Below are positions 1 through 8,520 of a stretch of DNA of 64,000 bases, in pieces. Source of the DNA: Nocardioides sp. QY071 (GTDB lineage Bacteria > Actinomycetota > Actinomycetes > Propionibacteriales > Nocardioidaceae); NCBI RefSeq assembly GCF_029961765.1, contig NZ_CP124681.1:4464001-4528000 (forward strand). Reading direction: 5' to 3'. Below the pieces are notes generated by a model that made no database searches, was not told the origin of the DNA, and worked only from the letters and a program-made list of their open reading frames with translations. Positions within the stretch are counted from its first letter, which is position 1, and each line of letters opens with the position of its first letter. The translations under genes and the position numbers were made by a program.

Positions 1-103
1 CGTACCCGGACTCGAAGTCGTCGAATTCGGTGTCGGGGTCGTCCCAGCCCTCGGTGGCGCGCAGCGCGGCCGCGAGGGAGAAGTCTTCAGCACGGTTCGT
101 CAT
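1..103 (-). CDS. Partial CDS, probable N-terminus of GTPase HflX
   Basis: Only the first 34 codons are in the window, reading leftwards from an ATG at 103. The peptide starts MTNRAEDFSLAAALRA and then becomes very acidic (DDPDTEFDDFESG). That fits the poorly conserved acidic N-terminus of actinobacterial HflX, a ribosome-associated GTPase. No G-domain motif is visible because the gene runs off the edge. The main support is positional: miaB, miaA and dapF lie on the same strand in the order that normally leads to hflX. The assignment is an inference; another acidic protein is possible. Confidence 0.4.
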   Translation of the reverse strand, partial: MTNRAEDFSLAAALRATEGWDDPDTEFDDFESGY

Positions 104-147
104 AGGCGTATCCAGCGTAACGACGAGAGTGCCGAGATGCTTCCCGA

Positions 148-1767
148 TTACCGCTCCGGCTCGAGCGCCCGCTCCCACAGCACGCTGCCCGCGCCGTCGT
201 ACAACCGCACGGTGAGCAGGCCGGAGGCGGCGAGGTCGAGCTGGCCGAAGTACTGGTTGGTGGGCTGCGGCGCGACGTCCAGCCTGCCGACCTCGGACTC
301 ACCCTTCGAGAAGACGACCTCGGGGCCGAAGGTCCGGTCGAGCTCGTCGTCCTTGAGCCAGAACGGCGAGGAGGCGATCGGGCCGGAGATGAACTCCCAG
401 AACGGCTCGAAGTCGGTGAAGACGGCCTTCTCGGGGGTGTAGCGGTAGGCGGCGGTGTAGTGGACGTCGCCGGTGAGCCAGATGACGTTGCGGACGCCGT
501 GGCGCTTGATCGCCGACAGGATGCGGGCCAGCTCGGGCTCGCGGCCCAGGGGCGGGCCGCCGTCCTTGTTGGCGTAGCCGTCGAGGTCGGCGACCCGGTT
601 CGTGGGCGCCGAGAGGGGCATGTCCGCGCAGATCGCCTTCCAGGTCGCGGTCGAGGAGCGCAGGCTGCGGATCAGCCACTCCTCCTGCTGCGGGCCGAGC
701 AGCCCGGCCTGCGGGCGGTCGGCGGCGACGGCCGGGTCGGTGTCGGGGTTGGGACCGCGCCAGCTGCGCATGTCGAGGCAGAACAGGTCGAGGTGCTGGC
801 CGCGCGGGACCCGGCGGTAGAGCCGCCGCCCGACGAACCCGTCCCCGCCGGCGGGGACCAGGCGCTTGACCGGGACCGGCTGGTACTCCTGCCAGGCTCG
901 CCGCCCCCGCAGGGCCAGCACGTCGGCCCGGCGCTCGCCGTACCGCTCGTCGTCGATGGTCTCGCCGGGCCACCAGTTGTTGCAGGTCTCGTGGTCGTCC
1001 CACATCGAGACGGTAGGGACGGAGGCGTGGAAGGCCCGGACGTTGTCGTCGCGCAGCGCGTACCGGTGCCGGCCGCGGAGCTGGTCGAGCGTCTCGGAGA
1101 CGACCATGACGTCCTCGGTGAGCTCGTTGGTCCAGGTGGTGCCGTCGGGCAGCAGCACGGTCTCGTCCATCGGCTCGTCGGCGTAGATCGTGTCGCCGAC
1201 GTGGACGAACAGGTCGGGGCGCAGCCCGAGCATGGTGCGGTACGTCGTCAGCCCGCCGCGGGCGCGGTCGATCCCCCACCCCTGGCCACAGGTGTCGCCC
1301 GACCACACGATCGACTGTGCGGCGGCGTGGATCGGCGCGGTCGCGAAGGTGAGGTGCTGCGGGGCGCTGCGCTCGCCGTCGGGGCTCTCGAACCAGACCT
1401 CGGCGTCGTACGGACGGCCGGGCGCCAGCCCGGTGAGGTGCACCCGGGCGGTGAAGTCCGCCCGCTCGTCGGTCCACGGCCCGCGCACCAGCCGCCGCTG
1501 CCGGCCGTCGCTGCGCAGCCGGACCATCAGCCGGCTCGGCACCACGGCCCGCGACCAGACGACCGCGGAGCTCGTGGTGACCTCGCCGCTGCGGACGCCG
1601 GAGGTCAGGTCGCGGCGGCGCTCGACGAAGGCGGGTGAGCGGCCGAGCAGCCCGAGAGCGGGGACCGAGGCGCCGGACAGGCCCGCCACGAACGTCGTAC
1701 GGCGCCCGACCCGGAGCTCTCCCAGGCGGTCGGTCAGGCGGGTCTGGTCGTCCCAGAGCAGCGTCAC
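148..1767 (-). CDS. PhoD-like metallophosphatase (alkaline phosphatase D family)
   Basis: This 539-residue protein resembles PhoD-type phosphodiesterases/alkaline phosphatases, which are usually exported and cleave phosphate esters with a bound metal centre. An N-terminal Fn3-like PhoD domain (about 55-145, with SGVRSGEVTTSSAVVWSR) precedes the metallophosphatase domain. Metal-ligand motifs are visible: SGDT near 156, HVGDTIYAD near 189, WDDHE near 256 and WLTGDVHYTA near 430. The N-terminus has GRRTTFVAG followed by a small hydrophobic stretch. It is a weak Tat-like signal, so export is uncertain. The GTG at 1767 is the outermost start; an internal start is possible. It is monocistronic and divergent from the gene at 1886. 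Confidence 0.85.
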   Translation of the reverse strand: MTLLWDDQTRLTDRLGELRVGRRTTFVAGLSGASVPALGLLGRSPAFVERRRDLTSGVRSGEVTTSSAVVWSRAVVPSRLMVRLRSDGRQRRLVRGPWTDERADFTARVHLTGLAPGRPYDAEVWFESPDGERSAPQHLTFATAPIHAAAQSIVWSGDTCGQGWGIDRARGGLTTYRTMLGLRPDLFVHVGDTIYADEPMDETVLLPDGTTWTNELTEDVMVVSETLDQLRGRHRYALRDDNVRAFHASVPTVSMWDDHETCNNWWPGETIDDERYGERRADVLALRGRRAWQEYQPVPVKRLVPAGGDGFVGRRLYRRVPRGQHLDLFCLDMRSWRGPNPDTDPAVAADRPQAGLLGPQQEEWLIRSLRSSTATWKAICADMPLSAPTNRVADLDGYANKDGGPPLGREPELARILSAIKRHGVRNVIWLTGDVHYTAAYRYTPEKAVFTDFEPFWEFISGPIASSPFWLKDDELDRTFGPEVVFSKGESEVGRLDVAPQPTNQYFGQLDLAASGLLTVRLYDGAGSVLWERALEPER

Positions 1768-1885
1768 GTTGCGTCAGGCAACCGCCTCGCGACGACCTGG
1801 TCCTGAGCGGGACGCTGCGCGTCGGTGAACACGGGAGGACATCGTGGGACGGAACACGGCAAACCGGCCATAGCGATCCGCAGGG

Positions 1886-2488
1886 GTGCGTCGTTGGCGT
1901 GGTGTGCGTGCTCTACGGCCGGGGGGCGAGAGCAGGACCTTCGTTCTCTTCGCCTCCGTCATCATCCTCGTCATCGTCGGCAGCTTCCTGTTCCTGCGCC
2001 CGGGGTCGCCGGAGAGCGCGATCGACCCCGATGCGGGGTCCCAGGACGAGTCATCAGCAGTGCCGACACCACCGGAGCCGAGCGCGTCACCGACCGGGAC
2101 CGCGGCGGCCGGCGGCACCACCGAGGCGGCGGACCTGTTCGGCGGGCACACCGGCAACCTCGGCGTACCGCCGGGGATGCAGGGCAACGGCGACTACACC
2201 CAGCTGCCGAAGCACACGCTGACCGTGCGGGTCTCGACGGCCGGGCAGCTGGGCACGGTGGCGTGGATCATCCCGACGAGCGTGGAGAACGAGCGCGGCG
2301 CGGTGAAGGTGCTCGACAGCACCTGGTCGCTGACCACCACGGTCTACGGCAACCCGGACTACGCGGTGGTGTTCGCCCAGCAGGGGCGGGTCGACCAGCC
2401 GACGACCTGCGTGATCACGGTCGACGGCCGGGTCACCGAGCGGCGCTCGACCAAGGGGGCCTACAGCGCGATGTGGTGCGAGGGCTGA
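1886..2488 (+). CDS. Membrane-anchored hypothetical protein
   Basis: I do not recognise a family. The 200-residue product has an Arg-rich N-terminus, one membrane span at about 21-39 (FVLFASVIILVIVGSFLFL), a Ser/Pro/Thr/Glu-rich linker at about 45-80, and a soluble C-terminal domain of about 120 residues with alternating hydrophobic beta-like segments. The topology suggests a single-pass protein with an extracytoplasmic C-terminal domain. The start is a GTG with no convincing Shine-Dalgarno sequence. It is convergent with the dehydrogenase gene that ends at 2519. Confidence 0.6.
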   Translation: MRRWRGVRALRPGGESRTFVLFASVIILVIVGSFLFLRPGSPESAIDPDAGSQDESSAVPTPPEPSASPTGTAAAGGTTEAADLFGGHTGNLGVPPGMQGNGDYTQLPKHTLTVRVSTAGQLGTVAWIIPTSVENERGAVKVLDSTWSLTTTVYGNPDYAVVFAQQGRVDQPTTCVITVDGRVTERRSTKGAYSAMWCEG

Positions 2489-2518
2489 GCACAGCCCCCG
2501 CACCCCACCGCTCGGGGA

Positions 2519-3295
2519 CTACTTCGGGGGCATCCGGATGCCGCCGTCGACGCGGATGACCTCGCCGTTCATGTACGAGTTGGTCAGGCACTCGATGACC
2601 ATGCTGGCCAGCTCGGCACCGGTGCCGAGGCGCTTGGGGAAGAGCACGTTCTGGCCGAGGTTCGCCTTGAACGCCTCCGCAGCCTCGCCCTCGCCGTAGA
2701 TCGGGGTGTCGATCAGGCCGGGTGCGACGGTGTTGAGGCGGATGCCCGAGGCCGCGAGGTCGCGGGCGACCGGGAGGGTCATGCCGACGACGCCGCCCTT
2801 GGAGGCGGAGTACGACGCCTGGCCGATCTGGCCGTCGAACGCCGCCACGCTGGCGAGGTTGACGATCGCGCCGCGGCAGCCGTCCTCGTCGGCCTCGTTC
2901 TGGCTCATCACGGTGGCGGCCTGGCGGACCATGTCGAAGGTGCCGATCAGGTTGATCGCGACGACCTTGGTGAAGGCCTCGAGCGAGTGGGCCGACTCGA
3001 GCTGGCCGTCGCGGCCGATGGTGCGCTGGGCCCAGCCGATGCCGGCCGAGTTGACGACCGCACGCAGCGGGGCGATCTCGGCGGCGGCCTTGACGGCGCC
3101 GGCGATCTGCTCGGTGTCGGTGACGTCGACCTGGGCGAAGACGCCGTTGATCTCGGCAGCAAGGGCCTCGCCCTTGTCGGCCTGCAGGTCGGCGACGACG
3201 ACGGTGGCACCCTGGGCGGCGAGCGCCCGGGCAGCGGCCGCGCCGATGCCCGAGGCGCCGCCGGTGACGATGGCGGAGGATCCGGTGAGTTCCAT
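2519..3295 (-). CDS. SDR dehydrogenase, HSD10-like 3-hydroxyacyl-CoA dehydrogenase
   Basis: A 258-residue classical short-chain dehydrogenase. TGGASGIG near the N-terminus is the dinucleotide site, VVADLQ ends beta-2 with an acidic residue favouring NAD, and VNSAGIG, NLASVAAFDG and YSASKGG carry the Asn/Ser/Tyr/Lys active site. The sequence most resembles the type II 3-hydroxyacyl-CoA dehydrogenase (HSD17B10) group, which oxidises short-chain hydroxyacyl-CoAs or 2-methyl-branched intermediates. I chose the ATG at 3295 over an upstream extension because a -10 box lies 7 nt before it, giving a leaderless message. The exact substrate is inferred from similarity. Confidence 0.85.
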   Translation of the reverse strand: MELTGSSAIVTGGASGIGAAAARALAAQGATVVVADLQADKGEALAAEINGVFAQVDVTDTEQIAGAVKAAAEIAPLRAVVNSAGIGWAQRTIGRDGQLESAHSLEAFTKVVAINLIGTFDMVRQAATVMSQNEADEDGCRGAIVNLASVAAFDGQIGQASYSASKGGVVGMTLPVARDLAASGIRLNTVAPGLIDTPIYGEGEAAEAFKANLGQNVLFPKRLGTGAELASMVIECLTNSYMNGEVIRVDGGIRMPPK

Positions 3296-3302
3296 GGTCG
3301 GG

Positions 3303-3308
3303 AGCATA
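3303..3308 (-). promoter_or_regulatory. Leaderless -10 box, HSD10-like SDR
   Basis: TATGCT on the minus strand ends 7 nt before the ATG at 3295, so transcription would start at or next to the start codon. No Shine-Dalgarno sequence is present. Confidence 0.5.
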
Positions 3309-3362
3309 GGACCCCGCCGGGACCGTGACACCGTCGGTGTCACCGTCAGAGACTCAGAGGAC

Positions 3363-4205
3363 TCAGAGGTCGGTGACGCCCTCGGCGACCACGACGGCGG
3401 GCCCGCTCATCAGGATCCGGTCGTCGGCGGTCCAGGTGATCCGCAGGGTGCCGCCCGGCAGGTCGATGCGGTACGCCGTGTCGCGGGCCGCGCCGTCGGC
3501 CAGGGCCGTGGCGACCATGACCGCGCAGGCGCCGGTGCCGCAGGAGCGGGTCTCGCCGGAGCCGCGCTCGTGGACCCGCATCGCGACGTGCCCGGGCGCG
3601 CGTCGTACGACGAACTCGACGTTGACCCCGGCCGGGTAGACCGAGGCGTCGTGGGCCGGCGCCTCGAGCAGCGGGCCGATGTCGTCGAGGTCGTCGACGA
3701 AGGCGACGGCGTGCGGGTTGCCCATGTCGACGTGGAGGGCGTGCCAGGAGCGGACCCGACCATCGACGCGGACAGCGACCGAGGTCTCCTCCAGCACCTT
3801 CGGGATGCCCATGTCGACGGTGATCTCACCGTCGGCCGCACCGCCGGCGAAGGTCAGCACCTTGACCCCGGCCCGGGTCGCGACGGGCACCGGCCGGGTC
3901 GGGTCGACCAGGCCCTGCTGGGCGAGGTGGCGGCCGAAGACGCGCACGCCGTTGCCGCACATCTCCGAGATCGAGCCGTCGGAGTTGCGGTAGTCCATGA
4001 ACCACTCCGCGTCCTGGCCGGCCCCGGCCTCGCCGACGGCCCTGGTGCGGATGACGCGGAGGACACCGTCACCGCCGATGCCGGCGCGGCGGTCACAGAG
4101 CGCGCGCACGCGCGCGGCGTCCAGCTCGCCGTGGACGGCGCCGTCGGGGTCCGGCAGCAGGACGAAGTCGTTCTCGGTGCCGTGGCCCTTGAGGAAGGGG
4201 TACAC
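3363..4205 (-). CDS. dapF: Diaminopimelate epimerase
   Basis: DapF interconverts LL- and meso-diaminopimelate for lysine and peptidoglycan synthesis, without a cofactor, using two cysteines. Both are visible: EMCGNGVRVFG in the middle of the protein and ETRSCGTGACAVM near the end. The N-terminus VYPFLKGHGTENDFVLL is typical. The 280-residue length matches the family when the GTG at 4205 is used; the longer reading is an unrelated Arg/Pro-rich extension. In many actinobacteria dapF directly follows miaA, but here miaA lies about 13 kb away on the same strand. Confidence 0.95.
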   Translation of the reverse strand: MYPFLKGHGTENDFVLLPDPDGAVHGELDAARVRALCDRRAGIGGDGVLRVIRTRAVGEAGAGQDAEWFMDYRNSDGSISEMCGNGVRVFGRHLAQQGLVDPTRPVPVATRAGVKVLTFAGGAADGEITVDMGIPKVLEETSVAVRVDGRVRSWHALHVDMGNPHAVAFVDDLDDIGPLLEAPAHDASVYPAGVNVEFVVRRAPGHVAMRVHERGSGETRSCGTGACAVMVATALADGAARDTAYRIDLPGGTLRITWTADDRILMSGPAVVVAEGVTDL

Positions 4206-4211
4206 GCCCCA

Positions 4212-4217
4212 AGGATA
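4212..4217 (-). promoter_or_regulatory. Leaderless -10 box, dapF
   Basis: TATCCT on the minus strand lies 6 nt before the GTG at 4205. It supports the short dapF reading and its own promoter. Confidence 0.5.
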
Positions 4218-4289
4218 GGGGGACCACGGGTGGATCCCGCCCTCCGCGGGATCAGACCACGGGGCGACGCGGAGGGCGCGGCACCCGCC

Positions 4290-4295
4290 TAGCGT
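4290..4295 (+). promoter_or_regulatory. Leaderless -10 box
   Basis: TAGCGT ends 7 nt before the ATG at 4303. The same hexamer precedes the acyl-CoA ligase gene and gluA. Confidence 0.5.
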
Positions 4296-4302
4296 CGGCG
4301 CC

Positions 4303-4965
4303 ATGACCCGTACCCTCACCCTGACCACCGCCGCGTTGACGGCGTCCGTGGTGCTGGCTCCCGAGCTGCTCGCCTCGCTGCTCGTCGGCGACTACGCCGG
4401 CGTCGGCGCCCTCCGCGACGCCCTCCCGGCCGCCTTCGAGGAGCACTGGCGCGCCGGCGACGGGGCCGTCACCGGCGAGCTCGCCGGCGCGGTCCGCTAC
4501 TGGGCGGCCTTCCACGTCGTGAAGGCCCTGCTGGCCGGGGCACTGCTCGGCGCCCTGGTCGTCGCGCTCGGTCGCGTACGGCGGGGCCGGGTCCCGCTGC
4601 TGGCCCTGGCCGCCCTCGCCGCGGTCGTGCTCATCGCCAACGTCCAGGGCGCCGTCGCTCCCCTGTCGTCGCTGCTCTCGATGCTGTCGTCGGGCGCTGC
4701 CGACGCCGCGCTGGCGTCGGCGGGAACACCGGCGTTCTCCGCGCTGGTGCGCGACTTCGCGATCTACCACCTCGCGATGGTCGTGCTCGCCGGAGGCGCC
4801 ACCCTCGCCCTGGCCTGGCTCGCCCTGCGGGCCGGACACCGTGGGCGCCGGGCGGCCGCGGGTGCCGCCGCCGGGGCCGCCGTGCTGCTCGGCGTGGTCG
4901 CCCTGGCCAACGTCACGACGGTCGCGGACCCGGAGCCCGCGCTGGTGGGGTTCCTGCGGGGGTGA
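4303..4965 (+). CDS. Multi-pass membrane protein of unknown function
   Basis: A 220-residue, Ala/Leu/Val-rich protein with about four or five predicted membrane spans, near residues 5-27, 62-85, 96-115, 150-172 and 182-203. A more polar segment at 30-60 contains LRDALPAAFEEHW. No catalytic or transport motif is recognised. The ATG start is supported by the promoter box just upstream. It is divergent from dapF and convergent with the secreted protein gene that ends at 4978. Confidence 0.65.
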   Translation: MTRTLTLTTAALTASVVLAPELLASLLVGDYAGVGALRDALPAAFEEHWRAGDGAVTGELAGAVRYWAAFHVVKALLAGALLGALVVALGRVRRGRVPLLALAALAAVVLIANVQGAVAPLSSLLSMLSSGAADAALASAGTPAFSALVRDFAIYHLAMVVLAGGATLALAWLALRAGHRGRRAAAGAAAGAAVLLGVVALANVTTVADPEPALVGFLRG

Positions 4966-4977
4966 GGCTCAGCCTGC

Positions 4978-5418
4978 TCAGGGGCAGTGCTTGACGTTGC
5001 TGACGTCGATCCAGCCGGTGAGCGGCGGCTTGTCGGACTTCGTCCGGATCCGGGCCCTGATCAGCACCTGCGTCTTGCTGCCGAAGAAGTTCGTGAGGCG
5101 GACGATGCCGTCACGACGCCAGGGTGACGACGCCCCGGGGAAGGACTGCCACGTCCCCTGCACCAGGAACTGGATGCGGACGCGTGCCCTCACCCGGTGC
5201 TTGGCCTTGCGGGCGTCGAGGCGCATCTCGAGGCCCCAGTTGTGGCCGATCTTGTGCTGGCAGACCTGGATCTTCGCGCCCACCCGCTTGTGCACCGTGC
5301 TCCAGCCGTGCCGGGCGCTGCTGGCAGCGGTCGCGGGCTGGACGGCTGCGGGTGTCATGGTCAGGACCAGGGCCGCGACCAGGGCCGCGACCAGGCCGGC
5401 GATCGACGTACGACGCAT
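4978..5418 (-). CDS. Small secreted hypothetical protein
   Basis: The 146-residue product has a clear Sec signal peptide: MRRTSIAG, then a hydrophobic core AALVAALVLTMTPAA, with likely cleavage after ATA (about residue 31). The mature part is basic, rich in Arg/Lys/Trp, and has two cysteines (VCQHK and the final VKHCP) that could form a disulfide. The alternating pattern (RVRARVRIQFLVQG, VLIRARIRTKS) suggests a beta-sandwich. No family is recognised. Confidence 0.65.
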   Translation of the reverse strand: MRRTSIAGLVAALVAALVLTMTPAAVQPATAASSARHGWSTVHKRVGAKIQVCQHKIGHNWGLEMRLDARKAKHRVRARVRIQFLVQGTWQSFPGASSPWRRDGIVRLTNFFGSKTQVLIRARIRTKSDKPPLTGWIDVSNVKHCP

Positions 5419-5448
5419 GGGAACCTCCGAGATTTCGTGGACGGGCGC

Positions 5449-6084
5449 TCAGCCGTAGAGGCGCTCGGCATAGCTCGGACCGTAGTAGGCGTCGAGCTCC
5501 TCGATGCTATCGCCGGGACGCTCCAGCCGTTGCGCGAGGACGGCCCGGCGCGGCACCCGCGCCTCCGGGTCCCAGGTCTCGGGCTGCCACAGCCCAGAGC
5601 GCAGGAAGGCCTTGGCGCAGTGGAAGAAGACGGTCTCGATGTCGACGACGATCGCCAGCAGCGGGCGGTGGCCCTTGACCACCATCTCGTCGAAGAACGG
5701 CGCCTCGCCGACCAGCCGGGCCCGGCCGTTGATCCGGAGCGTGTCGCCGCGACCGGGGATCAGGAAGTTCAGGCCGACCTGGGGGTTGGCGAGGATGTTG
5801 CGGTAGCCGTCGGCCCGCCGGTTGCCCGGCCGCTCCGCGATCGCCACGGTCGTGTCGTCGAGGACGTGCACCAGCCGGCCGGCCGGGTCGCCCTTCGGCG
5901 AGACGTCGCAGCGCCCCTGCGCATCGGCGGTCGCGACCATGCAGAACGGCGAGGACGCCAGCCAGTCGCGGTCGACGTCGCTGAGCGCGGACCGCTCCTT
6001 GTCGCGGGCCGCGTCGGTGGGCACACCGAGCAGGGCGGTGAGGGCGGCGTCGTCGGTGATCTCGGTCCAGTCCTCTGCGGTCAC
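5449..6084 (-). CDS. Pyridoxamine 5'-phosphate oxidase family (PPOX-class FMN) protein
   Basis: A 211-residue protein of the PPOX flavin-binding split-barrel superfamily, close to the MSMEG_1061-type group. Motifs include FCMVATADAQGRCDVSPKGD, RRADGYRNILANPQVGLNFL and GRARLVGEAPFF. Such proteins usually bind FMN or F420 and act as small-molecule oxidoreductases; the substrate is not predictable. I chose the GTG at 6084 because it overlaps the stop of the upstream gamma-glutamyltransferase gene (GTGA), which indicates translational coupling. The longer in-frame reading is antisense-like low-complexity sequence. Confidence 0.85.
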   Translation of the reverse strand: MTAEDWTEITDDAALTALLGVPTDAARDKERSALSDVDRDWLASSPFCMVATADAQGRCDVSPKGDPAGRLVHVLDDTTVAIAERPGNRRADGYRNILANPQVGLNFLIPGRGDTLRINGRARLVGEAPFFDEMVVKGHRPLLAIVVDIETVFFHCAKAFLRSGLWQPETWDPEARVPRRAVLAQRLERPGDSIEELDAYYGPSYAERLYG

Positions 6085-7913
6085 GGTCCCAGCGTAGGTC
6101 TCACCACCCCCGCCGCCCCGCCCCCGCGGCGGGTGGGCTCGGCCACAGCGGTCATCGTCCCGTCGGGCCCGAGCTCGACGGCTGCCACGGCACCGATCTC
6201 GGCCGCGCTCGACCCGGGCGGCCCGGCCAGGGCGAAGGTGTGTCCGTACGCGGCCAGCGCGTCGCCGTACGCGTCGATGAACGCCTGCTCCGCGGTGACG
6301 CTCGCGGTGTTGCGCTGTGATGCCCGCGGCGCGGCCACCGCCTGCGGCAGGGTCATGCCGAGGTCGAGCCGGTTGACCAGCACCTGGAGCACCGTGGTGA
6401 TGATCGTCGAGCCGCCGGGCGAGCCCACGGCCAGCACCGGACGGCCCTCGCGCAGCACGATCGTCGGCGACATCGAGCTGCGCGGCCGCTTGCCCGGCTG
6501 GATCCGGTTGGGGTCGGCGGGGTCGTAGACCGTCGAGAAGTCCGTGAGCTCGTTGTTGAGCAGGAACCCACGCCCCGGCACCACGATGCCGGAGCCCCCG
6601 GTCTGCTCGATGGTCAGCGTGTAGGCGACCACGTTGCCCCAGCGGTCGGCCGTGGTCAGGTGGGTCGTGGACAGGTTCTCCGTGTCGGTGTCGGTGACGC
6701 CGTTCGCCGGGGCGGGGTCGCACACACCGTCGTACGACGTCACGTCGCCGGCCGGGACCGGCTTGGGCGCCGCCGCGTCCGGGTCGAGCAGGCAGGCGCG
6801 CTCCTGGGCGAAGGTGTCGTCGAGCAGGGCACTGGTCGGTACGTCGACGAACGCAGGGTCGCCGACGTAGCGGCCGCGGTCGGCGAAGGCCAGGGCGGAG
6901 GCCTCCAGGTAGCGATGGAGCGTCGGGACCGTCGCCTGTGGCGGGGACTGCTCGAGGATGTTGAGCGACTCCCCCACCGTGGTGCCGCCCGACGACGAGG
7001 GCGCCATGCCGTACACGTCGTGGCCGCGGAAGCCGACCGAGGTCGGAGCCTGGAGGAGGGCGCGGTACGAGGAGAGGTCCTCGGCGGTCATCGTGCCCGG
7101 GGGCACGGGCAGGTCCGTGGCGCCGCTGACCGGCGGGCTCTGGACGGCGGCGGCGACCTCACGACCGAGGGACCCGTCGTACAGCCAGCGGGTCCCCTTC
7201 GCACCGAGGAGCCGGTAGGTGCGCGCGAGGTCGGGGTTGCGGAAGGTGGTGCCGGGCTCGGGCACGCCGTCGGCGAGGAAGAGGTCGGCGGTGCTGGTGA
7301 AGGTGCGGAAGCGCTCGGCGTTCTCGCGTGTCTGCAGCGCGAAGGTGTCGTCGACGACGAAGCCGTCGCGGGCCAGCCGCGCCGCCGGGCGCAACGCCTC
7401 GGCGAGCGACACGGTGCCCCACCGGTCGAGCGCGGTCTGCCAGGTCGCGGGCGTGCCGGGCACCCCGACGGAGACGCCGCTGGTGACCAGGTCCGGCGTG
7501 AACGGGTAGGGCTTCCCGGTGGCCGGGTCGATGAAGGCGTCCGGCCGGATCGCCGCGGGCGCCGTCTCGCGCCCGTCGATCGTCTCCACCCGCCCGGTCG
7601 CGGCGTCGTAGTGGACCAGGTACCCGCCGCCCCCGATCCCGGCGCTGTAGGGCTCGGTCACGCCCAGCGCCGCGGCCGTGGCGACCGCGGCGTCGACCGC
7701 GTTGCCGCCGTTGCGCAGGACCTCCAGCCCGACCGCGGTGGCGTCGGGGTCGACCGAGCTGACCGCGCCGCCGTACCCGGTGGCGGTCGGCACCTTGGGT
7801 GGCGGCTGAGGCCCCGGCTTCGCCGCGGCCGGGGCGTCCGGCACGACGGTGCCGAGGGCGGCGGCCAGCAGGGTGGCGGTCGAGGCGACCAGGACGGCGA
7901 GGGTACGGCGCAC
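6081..7913 (-). CDS. ggt: Gamma-glutamyltransferase
   Basis: Gamma-glutamyltransferase hydrolyses or transfers the gamma-glutamyl group of glutathione-like peptides outside the cytoplasm. It matures by self-cleavage before a conserved threonine. The precursor is 610 residues with a signal peptide (RRTLAVLVASTATLLAAALG). The N-terminal motif VDAAVATAAALGVTEPYSAG is present. The cleavage/nucleophile region is NLSTTHLTTADRWGN at roughly residue 405, and SSMSPTIVL and GSPGGSTIITTV follow in the small subunit. I chose the GTG at 7913, preceded by GGGAGGAC; a TTG further upstream with GGAAGGAG is an alternative. The PPOX gene follows with a 4-nt overlap. Confidence 0.92.
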   Translation of the reverse strand: MRRTLAVLVASTATLLAAALGTVVPDAPAAAKPGPQPPPKVPTATGYGGAVSSVDPDATAVGLEVLRNGGNAVDAAVATAAALGVTEPYSAGIGGGGYLVHYDAATGRVETIDGRETAPAAIRPDAFIDPATGKPYPFTPDLVTSGVSVGVPGTPATWQTALDRWGTVSLAEALRPAARLARDGFVVDDTFALQTRENAERFRTFTSTADLFLADGVPEPGTTFRNPDLARTYRLLGAKGTRWLYDGSLGREVAAAVQSPPVSGATDLPVPPGTMTAEDLSSYRALLQAPTSVGFRGHDVYGMAPSSSGGTTVGESLNILEQSPPQATVPTLHRYLEASALAFADRGRYVGDPAFVDVPTSALLDDTFAQERACLLDPDAAAPKPVPAGDVTSYDGVCDPAPANGVTDTDTENLSTTHLTTADRWGNVVAYTLTIEQTGGSGIVVPGRGFLLNNELTDFSTVYDPADPNRIQPGKRPRSSMSPTIVLREGRPVLAVGSPGGSTIITTVLQVLVNRLDLGMTLPQAVAAPRASQRNTASVTAEQAFIDAYGDALAAYGHTFALAGPPGSSAAEIGAVAAVELGPDGTMTAVAEPTRRGGGAAGVVRPTLGP

Positions 7914-7962
7914 GATGTCCTCCCGAGACAAGTGGACTCCTTCCTCCACCATGCCCCCGCTG

Positions 7963-8520
7963 TCAACCCGTGCGGTCCTCCTTCAGCGGTCCGTCGAGGG
8001 TGTAGCGCGCGGTCACGAACGCCCCGTTGCGGGCGGTCTCCTCGAGTCGCAGGTCGAGGCGGCGCGGCAGCAGCGGGCGGCCGGCGCCGAGCACCACCGG
8101 GGCGATCGACACGACGACGCTGTCGAGCAGGCCGGCGTCGGCGAACTGGCCGGCGAGGTCGCCGCCGCCGACCACCCACACGTCCCGCTCCCCCGCGGCG
8201 GCCCGTAGGTCGTCGTACACGGTGGTGACGTCGCCCTTCGCGAACCGCACGTCGGCGCCGTCGAGGACGGGCAGCTCGCGCGTGGTCATCACCCACGTCG
8301 GCTGGGAGTAGAACCAGGCCTCACCGGACTCGGCGAGGTGCGCGAGCACCCATTCGTAGGTCGTCGAGCCCATCACCAGCGCGCCGACGGTGGCGATGAA
8401 CTCCCCGTAGTTCTGGGGTCCCTGCTCGTCGAGGTCCTGGCGCATCAGCCAGGCGAGCGAGTCGTCGGGGTCGGCGAGGAAGCCGTCCAGGGTGGTCGCG
8501 GTGTAGTAGACGGTGCTCAT
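7963..8520 (-). CDS. Dihydrofolate reductase family protein (RibD C-terminal domain)
   Basis: A 185-residue stand-alone RibD C-terminal/DHFR-like domain. The N-terminus VYYTATTLDGFLADPDDSL, the central GALVMGSTTYEWVL and WVVGGGDLAGQF (pyridine-nucleotide loop), and the C-terminal PVVLGAGRPLLP are characteristic. These proteins are NADPH-dependent reductases of mostly unknown substrates. The ATG at 8520 overlaps the stop of the AraC-DinB gene (ATGA), so the two are co-translated. A regulator-sensor plus reductase pair suggests a stress or detoxification unit. Confidence 0.88.
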   Translation of the reverse strand: MSTVYYTATTLDGFLADPDDSLAWLMRQDLDEQGPQNYGEFIATVGALVMGSTTYEWVLAHLAESGEAWFYSQPTWVMTTRELPVLDGADVRFAKGDVTTVYDDLRAAAGERDVWVVGGGDLAGQFADAGLLDSVVVSIAPVVLGAGRPLLPRRLDLRLEETARNGAFVTARYTLDGPLKEDRTG